From Drosophila persimilis (Eukaryota; Arthropoda; Insecta; Diptera; Drosophilidae): a stretch of 64,000 nt of DNA. Within the stretch, counting starts at the first letter, position 1, and each line of letters starts with the position of its first letter. This document shows positions 1 to 13,170 of the stretch, in pieces. Where the stretch lies: contig NW_020825288.1 in the NCBI RefSeq assembly GCF_003286085.1, positions 28,024,001 through 28,088,000 on the forward strand, in the 5' to 3' direction. Below the pieces are notes generated by a model, which was not told the DNA's origin, did no database searches, and saw nothing but the letters and a program-made list of their open reading frames with translations. Both the position numbers and the translations under genes were made by a program.

Positions 1-3000
1 GGGGGAGGGGTGCGGTGGCGGGGGGGAAATGGAAATGAAAATGTTTCTGACTTACTTGCCTTGGCATTGTTATTTGAGTTTATTGAAATGACTGTCTTGC
101 CCGAGAAGCAGTCCCTGCCCCCCCCTGCCCACCCCTGCCCACCCCTCGTTGCTTAAGTGGGTATGAAAATACCAAAGGAAAAGCCCTGGACCCGGGAGAA
201 AGTGAAAGATGAAAATGGCTTTTCGGCTTGGGATTTATTTTACTCTAAAAAAAAGGAAAAACAAAAACAACGATGCATAAAACTAAGTCAAATGTGTAAT
301 TCCATAGTTGTTCTGTTTTTTTTTACGGCTGGCATCACTAAAAGTCTTTTTCAGAATTTTCTAATCATTTACTCAGGACCCCGCAGGAGCCACCAAAGCT
401 AATCGAAAGACAATTCCATATACCCGTGGAAAACAGTGCATTTTCATGCAAATTTATGCTGGAAATTCGCTAAAAGAAAATATGAGCAAGGAAAAATGCA
501 ATCTGTAAAAAGAGTTGAAACCGAACAAAAAAACAGAAACAAAGATAGGAAAATGCAAAATCCAAGAGAGACGGGAAAAATGGCGAACTTTTTGAATGTG
601 ATGGAAAATAATGCGAGTTTTTAACTTGGTTTCGTTTTCTGTTTTTCTTTTTTTTGTTAGCTAAATGCATTTTGCATGTCAGAGTTCGTCGAAAAGTCTC
701 CCACTTTCTGTCGCTCTTTTTATCTGTATCTCTCTGTATCTCCGGCTCTTCATTGGCCTAATGGTCTCTCGATCTTTCCTCTTGCTGCTGCCTGCTTTCA
801 TTATCCAACAAACAAAGGATTATAACTCGCGACCACGCCTTTTGCATCCGTATCTTCAGCCAGCGTCTCTGTGCCTGGCCGTGTCCTGCCGGAAGGCCAA
901 CTAGTCAATGGGAAAAACAATGGAAAACGGCACAAATTAAACTGACTTTTCATCAGAGAAAAGCAGACACAGAGAGAGAGAGAGAGAGAAAAAATACGAG
1001 GAACTTATAATCCGACTGGAAAATAAAATGCAGGAAAATAGTGAGGAAAAACGGTACTTAAAAATTTGCATAAACTGTGTAAAATATGCAAAAAGGAAAT
1101 ATAATTTAATTTCCATTGAAAATTCTCATCTAAATTATCAATCAGAAATTATAGGGAACAATTTGTTTGTGTGATAAATTATGCAAAAGTTCTTGGCCGT
1201 TTGGAATCTTTTCCCACACACACATGGATTTATCCTTCGAAAACATTGGCCAAAGCAGCAATAAATTTCTCCGCACAATTGAGCCTCTGGAAAATGCATG
1301 GGGCACAAATTAATTTCCCTCTCTGATTTTACATGGGCATAAATTTTGCGATGCTCGCGGCGGCCCAAGCAAAAATTTCTAAAACCAAATTTTCGGCACT
1401 GAAATAAATTATCGTTTAATATTGGCAAATAATTTCGTCAGCATTTCTCTCCAACAGGGGGGGAAAGAAAAAGTTTTCCTTGAATTTTCGGCAAATTGAA
1501 TTCGTTATTCGGCGTCGCATAAAATGATTTGCCCCACGGGGGCAGCGGCAAATGGCGAAATAATGATATTAAAGCCACATTACTCCCCAACACACACACA
1601 CACACACACACACTCATACACATGCAAAAATAAATGACGACAAAGATGTGGGCCATGCGCATGGCATAGATACAGATACATGTGGATATAAAGACATTAC
1701 GCATACGCCCCGTAAGCCATTGCCAGACTAAATAATGAGGCTAGAAGGGCGGACCTGTCAGGGGGGGAGGGGGAAAGGTGGAGACCACCAACCTATGGGA
1801 TCTAAGAAATGCTAGATAGATGCGACTAAGAGGTATCCTGTAAGTGAATGGGGGCTTGAAGGGAGCTGGAATATCCCGTAGTACGTAGCCTCCTCTATCA
1901 AGCGGCTCTTCTACTAATTCCTCTAAATTCCCTTCGAAATTCTGCTACATAGAAAAATCCCCCTACTTTTCGCACAGCCCCAATTTATGCAGCGACAATT
2001 TCAAATGAAAATCAATTTGCACACACACCCCCCCGCCCCCCCCCTTCGTGTGCCTGGCTAAAGTCTTAATAAATTTCCACTCATGCCGAAAACATAGCCC
2101 CTGGCTTTGTTTCGTGGATTACATTTACTTTTACTATTTTTCCGAGCATTTTAATGACATTTTCATAAACAGCCGCCGCTATTCTCTGTCTGTCAATGCG
2201 TTCCTAATTCCTTTTTATGCCACGTGGCCGCCCTCCTATCCTCCCTCAGCCCCCACCCTCTGTGATGCTGGCTAAAATGGCAGATAAAATAATTTATTGG
2301 GTAAAAATCGCTGGCCAAGAGCTAAGCGTTTTGGTTTTCCCTCCTTTCTGTCTGCTGTCTTTTGCGCTGTCGCTGTCGTTGTCGCTGTGTCCTCGCCATT
2401 GTCTTTCTGTCTTTTGGCTCATGTTATCTCCCATGGAATATCTATTTTGGCCATCGCTTTTGGCCCTACCATAATGTTGGCGCCATGTTGATGTTATCTT
2501 AGCGGAAGTGTTGACTCAATGTTTACTCAATGAGGGCGTTTCTGGTCCCTCCTTTGTGCCTGTATGTGTGTGTGTGTGTGTGTGTGCGGTCATCGGGGTA
2601 TCGGCGGTATTCCTTCCTGCCTGCCATTTTGGCTCTTTGTTTTCTGCTCCTCCACTTAGTTAATACATTCACTTGTTTCTCTTTTGGCCTTATAAATATG
2701 CAAAAGCCCAACATAACGTCTTTTACTGTCGCATAATGCAAGGTCAACTCTGGGGCCGTGGGCCGTGGGCCGTCGGCCTGGGCCTGGACTGGGAGTTATG
2801 TAAGACAATGAAATGGCCTCGCACCAAAGCAATAATTGGCAATAGAATGGAACTCTTGGCTTCCAGCTTTGAGGCCAAGGGAAAGTTTTCAATTGAGAGT
2901 GGTTTTTTTTGGGCCACTTAAAAAATGAATAAAGACTGGGGCCAGACAATGGGTCACAACGTTCCGGGGGGGGGCTGGCCTTCAAAGTAAACAATTTTAA

Positions 3001-3289
3001 TGGATAGATTATAGGGGAAACACCAGCAATGCCATGCCTTATAGTAAGGAAGGAAAGGATTAAAAAAATCACTAAAAATATCCAAGGGCTTACTAATTCT
3101 GATAGAAATATAGGGATAAATATTATACCTCCCTGGATTGAAGGGTTGATCTGTCATACTTGAAGAGGCTACTAAAATTTCCCCTAATTCTTATAGCAAC
3201 ATAGAGACGAATATCATATATTATGGACATACAAATAATATCGCATGCGAGTCAAATGCCACTCTTAGCCCGACAAAACGCTCGCTTTG
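1..3289. other. Non-coding region
   Basis: No credible exon. Contains a GA repeat at 969-989, CA at 1590-1613, TG at 2565-2586, and three GGGCCGT units at 2752-2780. ATTACGCATACGCCCC at 1695-1711 recurs at 5529-5545. Confidence 0.7.
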
Positions 3290-4197
3290 GATCCGGAAAT
3301 GATATAAATATGATATTTTCCTGTATCGTTTAGTGTGTTGCAGTGATAGATCCGTTTGCGGGAATTTTACGAGACTTTTTTGATATTTTTATGTATTTTT
3401 TTTTCTCGCTTGCGAGTGTTTTGTACACGCTTGCGAGCTCATTTGCGGGAGTCTCGCTAAAGGCACGTTTATTGCTTTGCTGGAGGGCTACTAAGGGAAT
3501 ACACATCTACATACGTACATATGTACTTTATGGCGCTGCTGAGAGACAAATTCCCCCTTTAAATATCCTACTTGACGACGCGTTTTGCTGCCCTGCAAGC
3601 CTGTGCACGTCTGGAAAGGCAAAGCAGCAACGGCCGCAAAGCAAACGCTGAAAAATTGTTTTTGTAATTAACATTGGCTGCTGCGGCCGCGGCTGATCTG
3701 CTGATCGTTTCTGCTGATAAGCAGGGCGACTACAGGCGAATTTGCTGTGTTCGGCTGTGGATGATCGTGTTCGAAACAGAATTATGGTTCGGTTTTGTTC
3801 GTCGGAATGGAAGTGGTTCTCTCTTCGTGCGAACGTGTTCGAACGTGTTACTTTGCGCTTGCATTTCTCAGTGTTTACTCTCTGAAAATGTTTTTGCTAT
3901 GATCGTTCGTAACAAGCAAAAGCAACAGCATTTACTTTTGTTGTATTGCTCTCTCGTTCCTGCTAAAGAGGCTGATGGTCGCTTGTTGTTCTGCCTGTAG
4001 GGGGGTAATGAAGAAATAGGAACAAAAACTGAGACTCGTTGCTCAAATTGATCGAAAGCACGGCAAGTACCGTGTTCGACTGTGCGTTCAAGCAGTGACC
4101 TCAAACCCGTAAGCCTCATGGCAGCTGCTGTTGGTTGCTGCTGTTATTTCCAGTAATATTTCAATCTCTGCAGCTAGAATCTCTGCTTACCGCACAG
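3290..4197 (+). promoter_or_regulatory. Candidate promoter/enhancer and non-coding first exon
   Basis: A CpG-richer island in otherwise AT-rich DNA. It contains a direct repeat CGCTTGCGAG near 3409-3416 and 3428-3438, and five GTGTTCG words at about 3747, 3768, 3834, 4072 and (as GAACGTGTT) 3841. It ends with CCGCACAG|GTGAGC, an excellent splice-donor match at 4197/4198. TCTCAGTGTTT near 3866 partly matches an Initiator. Open frames 3343-3651 and 3674-4000 show no family similarity. It could be an alternative 5' exon of the downstream neuroligin or of another gene. Position and function are inferred. Confidence 0.3.
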
Positions 4198-7100
4198 GTG
4201 AGCCTGATACACTGCCCTAATGAGCAACACCTGGGGAGAGACATCCAGCAGCAGCAGTTGCAAAATTTACAGCAACAAAAAATCTGCTTAACCACAAAAC
4301 TGTAGAGTGGCGGCGGGGGAAAGAGGGGGTGTCGTATGTGTGTAGTTGGGAATCTAATGGCACATCTCCAGGCTATTTGGGCTTTGGCTTTTGTGTGCCG
4401 GTCGGTCCTTAGGTCCTTCTGTCCGTCCCTCTGGTCTCGGGCTTTGTGTGTTTCCGTAAACTGTCATTTCCGGCTGCTCGACTGGTCTCTCTCTCCCTCT
4501 CTCTCTCTCGCTCTCACTGCTTTCAATGCACAATAATTGTTATCTTCAACAATTTGCGGATGTTATAAACATATACGACTGCTTCATATTGTTGTCTGCA
4601 TGTAAATACAGTAGAAGCCGGGGCCAGAGGATGGGGTGGTGGTGGTGTTTTGTGGCTCTGGGACTTTCGGGAGAGTGGGGGGGGGAGAGGCAGGGAATCG
4701 GATTCACAGTCGATGTTTGCACTTGTCGTTGCTTTTAATGGCTAGACCAAAACGGAGTGCACCTGCTCTCGACGACTGGCTCCTTCTATTGCTCCTTATC
4801 CTGCTCCTCCCCCTCCGTCCTTGTAGCCTCTTCTTCCGCCTCTTAGCCTCTTCTGCCAGCTACAACAATCGACTGCTCCCTTCTCCCAAGTGTAAAACTG
4901 GCACGGAAGACATTTAGTTAAGCGCTTCGCTTGGCAAACAATTTTCGATTTCAGTCTTTTCTGCACCGCCCCCTAGACCCCCCTAGCCCCATGCACGCCC
5001 ACACACACCCTCTGGATGCCCCAGTGGCACCCTCTTTCATGGGTGGGTGGGGGGACGGGGGGATGGATACGCGCAATTTGAAGCTCATGTGCGAAAACTT
5101 TCAAGCAGTGAAAGTTGTGAGCTCCCTGAGAAAAAAGGGACTCCGAATATCATGGGATAAAAGGAGGCTCCTTCCTGGGGGTTACGGATGGTATTACATG
5201 CTAAGCCCTGTTCTATCTCCCTCTCTTTCCCCCCCCCCCCCCCCCTCTCTCTGGCAGTTAGTTTTCTTGTAGTTTTCGATACGAAAATTTGTTACAAACG
5301 AAATATTTCCCAAGACTTTTCTTTCAATTTTCAGGGGAAGGTTCTCCTTTTTTTTTGCAGAGAAGTTTATGCAAGTTTTTAGCTTTAGGATTCAGAGGAA
5401 TATTTATGCTCTAGGATTGCAAATAGCTTTGAAAAGTATACGAGAAGCCCGAGCCAGAAAGACTTGGCTTTAATTAAGAGCCCAAATGGGGAGAGACTCA
5501 TTCTATCTGTCGATTATCCCTGGCTGTGCATTACGCATACGCCCCATTGTCTGGGTGTCACGTCGTAGTCGTCGTCGTGGCCATTCTTCCACCTGTTTGA
5601 CGTTGCGCTTTACTCATACGCCTACGTGTCTCATTAGGAGCCACCCAAAACCCTGGACTTTTGGTAATAGAAAACTTTGCCATAAACTTAATTAACAGCC
5701 GCCCAGGCCACACCCCCTTGCCGCATGCCCCCGTGCTCTGCAGAAAAGGTAATCGGCAGGCGGTCTCTCGAATTGCTGCTCCGAAGCTCCGAAGGTTTGG
5801 CTGCTTGTCCATTGTTTGGGCCATTTCATTTGCAAAACGGGTGTCCTCCTCCTCCCTCTCTCTCTCTCTCTCTCTGGTTGAATGGGAGTCCTGGGGGGGT
5901 GTGGCCCTACCATTAAATTGGTCATTAGGCGTCAAGTGGCCCAGTCCTGGGGCATAAACAAAAGGCCTTCGAAATTGTTTTGGCTTAATTTGAATGCCTT
6001 CGCCGAGACTCAGTCGGCTTTAATTACTGGCCATGCCTCTGTCTCCGCCCCCGCCCCCGCTCTGCTGGCGGCAGGTGGCTTTAAAATTTAATACATCAAT
6101 ATATTTTCTCTCTTTCTCTATTTCGATTCGCAAAAGTTTTTGTTGGAGAGCTCAAAAATCAACAAAAAAAATTTGCTTTGGAAAACAAATCTTTTTAATT
6201 GTTCTTCAGGGGGCGGGGGCAGCGGCAGGGGCAGGGGCAAACGGAAAAAGTTCAACGTGAAATTTGTTGAGAGAGCAAGTTTTTCTTTCTATTTGGCTTG
6301 GCTTTTCCTGCTGGCTGTGTATGTCCCTGGCACGAAAACAAGAAAATTAGTTAAAAAACTTTTTACGGTGGCAGAGGCAGAGAGAGAGAGAGAGGGAGAG
6401 AGGTATTGGGGCTAATTTTTGAGTGTTTCGAATGCCACTGCTACTCGGGGAAAATGAATAATAGAAATCATAGAAAGCATCCACAAAACTGAAAGGAAAG
6501 TGAGAGAGATTGGCTTTTCCTTTTAGATCTACCAGAGTGTCGCTTTTCCGCTTTTCCGCTTTGCTGCACGTCTCACACTTGCTTTTTGCCTGCGCCCCAA
6601 AAAACCATTGCATTTATGGCCATAATTCTTGTTGCACTTTCCGCATTCTTGCATCAAACCAAAAACTGAAGGAATTTCTGAATAATTTTCATAGTTTTTT
6701 GGGGGGTGGTGGGGGGAGAGGAATGAAAAATAAGCGCATAAATAAACCATTTGTTGTTTTAAAGTAGATCCCTGGCCAGGGGCCACACCCACACATGAGG
6801 CATGGAGAAAAATTCGTGGCATGGAAATCTGTTGAGTGGAAAATTACAAAAAACTGCACAACGCTGCGTTTAACCATTATTTTCTGCAGCCTGAAGTGGA
6901 AATAGAGTGAAGGGGAGAGGCCCAGCGTGGGGGGAGAGGTGGCAAAGGTGGAGCGTCTCGAGGGGCCCACATGGGGGCGTGTGTGTGTGAGTGGCTTTTA
7001 AGTATTTTCGGCAAGTTGTGCATATTTTAATTAGTTTCCACCGGCAGGCAGGCACAGGAACAGGCAAACAGTTTTCGCCTAACAAGCAGCAGCAGCGGCA

Positions 7101-7874
7101 GAAGGAAGCGGGAGGAAGCGGCAGAAGGAAACAAGAGGCAGCGGCAGAAGGAGACAAGAGGCAGGCAGCAGGAAGCAGGAGGCGGGCAGCAGGAAGAAGC
7201 AGCGAAAAGATGGCAGCAGGCACCTGCCAGGCGGAGGACTAGTGGGAAATAAGCCCAAGACATGGCGTATACGCAATGTGGGCCGTGGCATGTGGGTGCG
7301 TGCTATAATTCTGTATACCCGCACCCCATTCTTTTGTAATTATACTACCCCGATGTTTTTTGTATCCCCCCCTTGCTAAGTCTCTTAAATACTTGCCTTG
7401 GTGTCCCCCTCCTGCACCCTTGACTCCCCCGCCACTCTCGTGCTTGACTCTGGTGGATGCCTCTTGGCTTTTTGCACACAAGTTTTGTGATGTGCTCCCC
7501 CTCTGCTGGCGGGTTTCGCTGTTACCCGTTTTGCTGCTTTTCCGCTTTTCTGCTTTTGTGTTTAAGGCCAAAACTGGCAAAAGTCAAACAAATGTCAAAG
7601 GCCAGAGACGCGAGATTAAACTCCTGCACTTGATGGGCGAAACCCCAGCCCTGAAATGGGGGAAAACCTCTACCTGGTTATGGCTCCCCACTATCCCCCT
7701 CACGGCTCAATCTTAACTATTTAGGCAAGAGCAGAGCGCGCTCTTTTAGGTCTCGACAAAAGGCCAAAAGCATATCAATATGCCAAGCCAATACGCCATG
7801 CAGAAGGCAAATACACGGAGAGAAAACAGTGAGGAATGGGTGGTGGAAAGTCACACTCAAACAGGAAAAGGGGG

Positions 7875-7907
<33 letters not shown>

Positions 7908-9059
7908 GAGAGCGTAGGAGAAAGTCACACTCATATGTGAGGAATGGAAAGGCAGGAGAGGGATCAGCCACCTATGCAAATATTTCAGAGGTCTCCGTTT
8001 CCGTCTACGTCTACTTCTCCTGCCATTCAGGCACTTTCTGCCTCAGTTCACAGAGCTGTTGCCGTTTCTCTTGGTTCGAATGTATCTTGATACAAGTGCT
8101 GCAATTTGTACTCGTCGTAGCCTCAGACTCGCACTTGACTGCTCGTTTTGCCATTCAAATCTGCAGCTCCTGCTCCTGCTCCTGCCTGGGAATCTCCATT
8201 GAAAACTGCAAAGCATTCTTCTGGTGCTCCTCCTCTCTCTCTGCTGCTCTGGTGCGCGTTTAATAGTCGCAAATTGGTACCATCACACACTTGGTATTTC
8301 GATTGGCTCTCTCGCTGGAAGAATGGATGGATTTCCAATTCGGTTACCAGACAAATGAATGCCGATATGCGAGAGGTCGATTCATATAATTATATTGCTT
8401 TTTCTCGTAGGATCTACTCCCAACAACTCAGAAATGTCAACCACTTATCAACCGCACAAATAAAAGAAGGATTTCCAAAACAGTTTCACCGCAAAAAGGC
8501 AACAAATTGTATTTTATTTGTGTGCGGGTTTGGAAGCTCTGGCCAAAACTGGAACCCGCAGAATGGGGATGCTCATTAAAATTTGTACCCAGATATAAAG
8601 GTGGGTTTTCCCCATCCCCCGCCCTCCCCTGTGTGGCCTGTTGTGTGGTGTGTGGTTCCTGGGGCCTGTAGGCTGTTTATGGCCCTGCCTTCTGTTTATC
8701 GGCTCTCAACCGAAACCAAAAGTCATCAAATATACAACATTTACACGCTCTCTCGCCCGAGGGTGTCCCCCTCAGTGTCTCTCGCACCTTCATTTGTTTG
8801 GCCTAAGCTCCGCAGAGAAAATTCCCCTGAAATGCCGAATTATTCTTTCCAATTCCACAATTTGATGAACTTCTGATGATGCCGAGATTCGCCATGACAG
8901 ACATATTCCACCGAACTCGCTTGTCAAAACATTCTTGAATTCTATTTTATTTGTTTTGTTTTCTGTATGCCCTTAAAAATAGAGTCTTCTGGTTTTATTG
9001 AACTGTTTGTGGGGGAGACAAGGAAGCATTTTCAATGGTAACAGAGTTTTTACGATTGA
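4198..9059. other. Non-coding region rich in simple repeats
   Basis: Begins at the donor candidate after the 3.3-4.2 kb island. Includes a C17 run at 5229-5245, CT repeat at 5855-5874, GA at 6379-6402, GCAGCGGCAGAAGG-type repeats at 7085-7200 and a G31 run at 7876-7906. Open frames are short, overlap on both strands, and follow the repeats. Confidence 0.7.
7876..7906. repeat. G31 homopolymer
   Basis: Thirty-one uninterrupted G residues preceded by GGGGC. The length may be affected by sequencing or assembly error. Confidence 0.95.
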
Positions 9060-9780
9060 TTCTCAAAGCAGAAAGTTTTCTATCTGGTATTTTGTGCGTA
9101 TTTTCCGGTATTTTTGTATGTACTTTGGTATATTCTGGTATTTTTATCTGATATTATTCGTAGTGTTTTTGCTATTACGTGTCTGGGTATTTTATAATAA
9201 TTTGGCTGTTTTTTATTTCTGGTATTTTTCTGGTATTATTTTCGGTATTTTCTAATATCATTTTCTGTATTTTTCTTGTAATGATTTCGGTGCTTTCTGG
9301 TATTTGTATAGGTATTTTTCTGGTACTATTTTCGGTATTTTCTGATATCATTTTCAGTATTTTTCTTGTATTCATTTCGGTGCTTTCTGGAGTTTGTATA
9401 TGTACTTTTCTGGTATTATTTTTGGTATTTTCTGATATCATTTTCAGTATTTTTCTTGTACTCATTTCGGTACTTCCTGGTATTTGTATATTTTTTTTCT
9501 GGTATTATTTTCGGTATTTTTTGATATCATTTTCAGTATTTTTCTTGTAATCATTTCGGTGCTTAATTATTATTATTATTATTAATATCGCCTTTTTTGT
9601 TGTTGGAATTTGTGGTATTTTTTTGTATTTATCGGTATTTTTGCAGTATTTTTTCTGAGTTTCTTTGTATTATTTGTTTTTGTTCTTCTTTCTTGTATGG
9701 GCCGTTATTCTTCTGGTATAATTTTTGGTTTTTTTCGTTCTTGTACTTCTCTGGCGCAAATATATTTAGTATTTCTCCAT
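9060..9780. repeat. GGTATTTT-type low-complexity block 1
   Basis: A T-rich block built of variants of CTGGTATTTTT, enclosing the 90-bp tandem array and a short ATT microsatellite at about 9566-9585. It flanks no recognisable gene. Confidence 0.85.
9229..9564. repeat. 90-bp tandem repeat, about 4 copies (GGTATTTT family)
   Basis: Copies begin at TCTGGTAYTATTTT near 9229, 9319, 9409 and 9498, giving periods of 90, 90 and 89 bp. Each unit carries GGTATTTTCTGATATCATTT, then CAGTATTTTTCTTGTA and CATTTCGGTGCTTTCTGG. Because 90 is a multiple of three, open frames persist on both strands (9175-9465 minus and 9179-9550 plus) with a 30-residue period. I read these as by-products of the repeat rather than genes. 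Confidence 0.9.
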
Positions 9781-11234
9781 AGAAATCATTGCAATGAAAG
9801 TGTATCTAATGCTTTGTGAACCCAAGTCGACTGGTTTTCCCTCTCAATAATCTTTTGTTCCCTGTTTGCCATGGACTTGTGTATTGATTTTCATCGTACA
9901 CATTTTTGAGCACAAAAACCCATTTCGCATGGAACAGCAACAGCAAAAGAAACAGAAGTTAATAAATTACACATCAATTGTTCAGTCAATGTCATGTTAC
10001 CCTGTAAAAAATACACACAATATGTGTTGTGGCAGGGAGATTGCGTATCGTCTTGGTTCTTGGAGGCAGCACCCACCGTGGGCACCCCACTGTACTGCCA
10101 GTTACTGGCTGGCAGGCGGCTGTCAAATCAAATAATTGAACTTTCATTCCATTGTGAAAAATGAAGCAGCGGATCCAGTGCCAGTGGCAGCCACACATTA
10201 AAAGCGATTTACAAAAAAAACCCAACGAAAGAAATGGAAACCGTGAAGCTCCTCCGATATGAAATGGAAACCTTCTCTGTTCGTGGGAAAAAACCTCCTC
10301 ATCCGTGCACACACACACACACACACAGTCACATACACTTTCTTCTTAATCCATTTTTGTACTCAACGTTAGCTGATGGATTACTCTCGTTCAAATGTCG
10401 AATCTTGTTAGTGGAAGCTTTTTCCCACCATCCATTGCGCCACTTCCTGCCTGCCTCGCTGCCTGCCTGCCTGCCCCAACATATTGCAACAGCGAAGGAA
10501 ATAAAAAAGAACTGTGCCGTGGGGGACATTCCGCGGGGGAGGCAGCGGGCCCACGCCAGTGTCGTCTGATTTTTCACGCTCCAGATTTCCAGAAAATCAT
10601 TAGGAGTCCTCCATATACTATTTTCCCTGCTTTTTATGCCAGAAACTTTCCGTCGAAGTAAAGTTTCTCTTTGGTCAACTTTAAAGCCAAGTTAACACTT
10701 GATTTCGCATCTCAGTCGCAGCTGTTAGTCTTGGCCAGAATTTTGCCTTATTCTGTTTGCCCGATAATTACTAGCCAGCTTGTGTTGCTCCCGTTTGGGC
10801 CATTTAATTCCCCCGGGCCAAGGACTCTTTAGCATCCTAGGTACATGGCATCGTTTTATTTTTTTTTGTCCCTTTGCTCGTTGGCTCGTTTTCATTTTCT
10901 TTGCACTGTGCTTTGGCCCCTGGTTTTTGTTTTGTTTTTTTGTTTTTTGTTTTGTTAACATTACCATTTTGATGTTGCCAATTTTCTGGCATTCTGTTGG
11001 CATTCCATTCCTGTTCTACTAATTTGTTGTTCCTGTGTGTTTTCTGTTGCCTGTTTTGGTTCCTCTGCTTTCTGCTTTCGGTTTTCTGTTTCCTCGGGAA
11101 TTGCATAACAAAATGGAAATCTGCTAGGGCCATGCATGAGAATTATTTTTTGTTTTGTTTGTTCTGTCGTTGATTTTATTACTTAAGGGGATTTGGTTTC
11201 TCTTTGTTTCTCCCTTTTTTTCTCATATTTCGTT
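9780..11234. other. Non-coding region
   Basis: CA repeat at 10308-10327 and CTGCCTG repeats at about 10448-10475. Nothing gene-like seen. Confidence 0.65.
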
Positions 11235-11500
11235 GATATTTTGCTAGTAATTTTCACTTGGGGGTTTCGGTATTTTTTTTTGGTATTTTTATTTCTTCTT
11301 CTGATATTTTTCTAGTAACTTTAGCTTGAGGGTGTCGGTATTTTTCTAGTATTTTTATTTCTTCTTCTGATATTTTTCTAGTAATTTTAACTTGAGGGTT
11401 TTCGGTATTTTTCGGGTATTTTGATTGCTTTGTTGATATTTTTCTAGTAATTTTAACTTGAAGGTATCGGTATTATTCTGATATTTATTTTTTGGTAATA
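11235..11500. repeat. 66-68-bp tandem repeat, 4 copies
   Basis: Units start at GATATTTTTCTAGTAATTTT near 11235, 11303, 11369 and 11435 (periods 68, 66, 66) and continue with AACTTGAGGGTGTCGGTATT and a TTTCTTCTTCT segment. The array belongs to the same TAGTATTTT/GGTATTTT sequence family as the other blocks and decays into similar sequence up to about 11650. Confidence 0.85.
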
Positions 11501-11649
11501 TTTAAAATTAATTTTTTTGTTAGGTATTTTATTCTTGGTATTTTTAAAAATTATTTTTCTTTATCAGGAATTACATTTTTGTTAGGCTTTCCTTAATTTG
11601 CATCGCTCATCTGGTATTTTCCAGTATTTTTTCCTTGCTCCTTTGTCAA

Positions 11650-12654
11650 TTAAATAACCTTGCAACTTTTGTCTTAATTTTTGCATAAAATTAAATACTG
11701 TGCGCTGTTTAATGTCATATTAAAACTCCACATCCACTTCCGCCATACACCCGTGGAATACGGAGGAATCCACTCGGGAGGATGGCCATAAATTAGGTTT
11801 AAAGTTGGCCTAAGCTGTCTGGATAATTAGTTGGAATAATAAATAACAGATGCGACTAAAGTGTACCCCATAAAAAGGCACTAGTATTCTCCATATGACA
11901 TGGAATGATGTTTGCCCATAGAAACTCTTTCCATATTGAAACCATTTTAGTGTTTGCCTTTCCCTTTGTACCTATATACCCCCCATGCTACCGTGTACTC
12001 TGACTAGCCAAGCATAAACGGCCTAACCATCATAAAGAGCGGACTTCCTGCTCTGTACAGAAAAACCACAATGAGGGAAAATCCCCTTGTGTAATGGCCG
12101 CACCTGCAGTGCGTCAACTGAGCGCGCAATTTTCCTTTATATTTTTCTTTTTTGTTGTTTAGGGCTTGACCAGCCACGACCACACACACACACACATCCA
12201 TACATATGCAAAAATAAGCGTTGAATTTAATGACGTCGTAGTCGTAGTCGTTTCAGTAGCCCCCAAAGTTTGCGTCAATTTCCAGGGCAAGCAAATCGCA
12301 CAAAAGCTGTCATAAAAGTGTGTGGGTGTGTGTGTGTGTTATCCTAGATATATGTGTGTGTGTGTGTGTGTGTACTTTCAGACAATAAAGCGGTTTATGT
12401 TCTAATTCTATTAGCTCAAAAGCAAGTGGTCAAAGGAGGCGGTCAGAGTGCGGCGACGGCTGTGCCGGCAGTCAAACGGAAGCCGTGGAATGCGTGTAGC
12501 AATTACCGGCAGACAAGAAGCAAAAACCCCTGACAAAATGAGGGCCCCCCACATGCAATTGGCTTTTGTATGGGATACTCGGAGGGTGCTCTAAGGGATA
12601 TTCAAGATTGGTCGGTCATATGAGGTACTCCCAGGAATGGCTTTCCTTTTTTTT
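11650..12654. other. Non-coding region
   Basis: CA tract at 12179-12196 and two TG tracts at 12319-12373. Nothing else recognised. Confidence 0.65.
12319..12373. repeat. Compound TG microsatellite
   Basis: Two TG tracts split by ATCCTAGATATA. Confidence 0.95.
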
Positions 12655-13170
12655 TTTTTGGGAGGGAGTATTCACTATTTTATGGTATTTTTGTGTATTT
12701 TTTTTTCCAAATAAATTTGTTGTTAATTTTTTTTTTGTATTTTCCAAATTAATTATAAACAATGCTTTGTAGTTTCTCTTAATTTTTATGTATTTTGATA
12801 CCTATATTTCTTGTATTTTTGGACTATTAGTTTTTGGTAGTTTTAAGTATACTTTTAGGTATTTTGTTATTTTTTCCGAGATTTTTTTTGTTATATATTA
12901 CTTATATATTGTTGGTATTGTCTGTAATCGTTTTTGGTATTTTTTATATTTTCTGGCATGTTTTAACAAATTAATTTACTATATTTTATGGGTTTATTTT
13001 TTAGTTTTTTTTCGTATATTTTCTATAGTTTCGTTTTTGGTATTTTTCTATATTTTCCTTTATTTTTAACACACTAATTTTCTATATCTTATGAATATAT
13101 TTTTCGGTATTATTTTTCGTATATATTTGCTATGTTTGGTATATTTTGTTTTATTTTTCCCAATGTTCCC
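12655..13170. repeat. GGTATTTT-type low-complexity block 3
   Basis: T-rich sequence (opening with an 11-T run) made of degenerate TTTGGTATTTT and TTTTCTATATTTT words. A local duplication of the type TTTTCTATA..TTATG occurs near 12978-13093. No regular longer period was found by eye. Confidence 0.75.

Noticed and set aside
7876..7906. G31 run as a functional quadruplex
   Set aside because: Homopolymers of this length are error-prone and common in fly non-coding DNA; nothing nearby suggests function.
9060..9780. CRISPR-like array from regular repeats
   Set aside because: The repeats are head-to-tail without unique spacers and sit in insect-type sequence.
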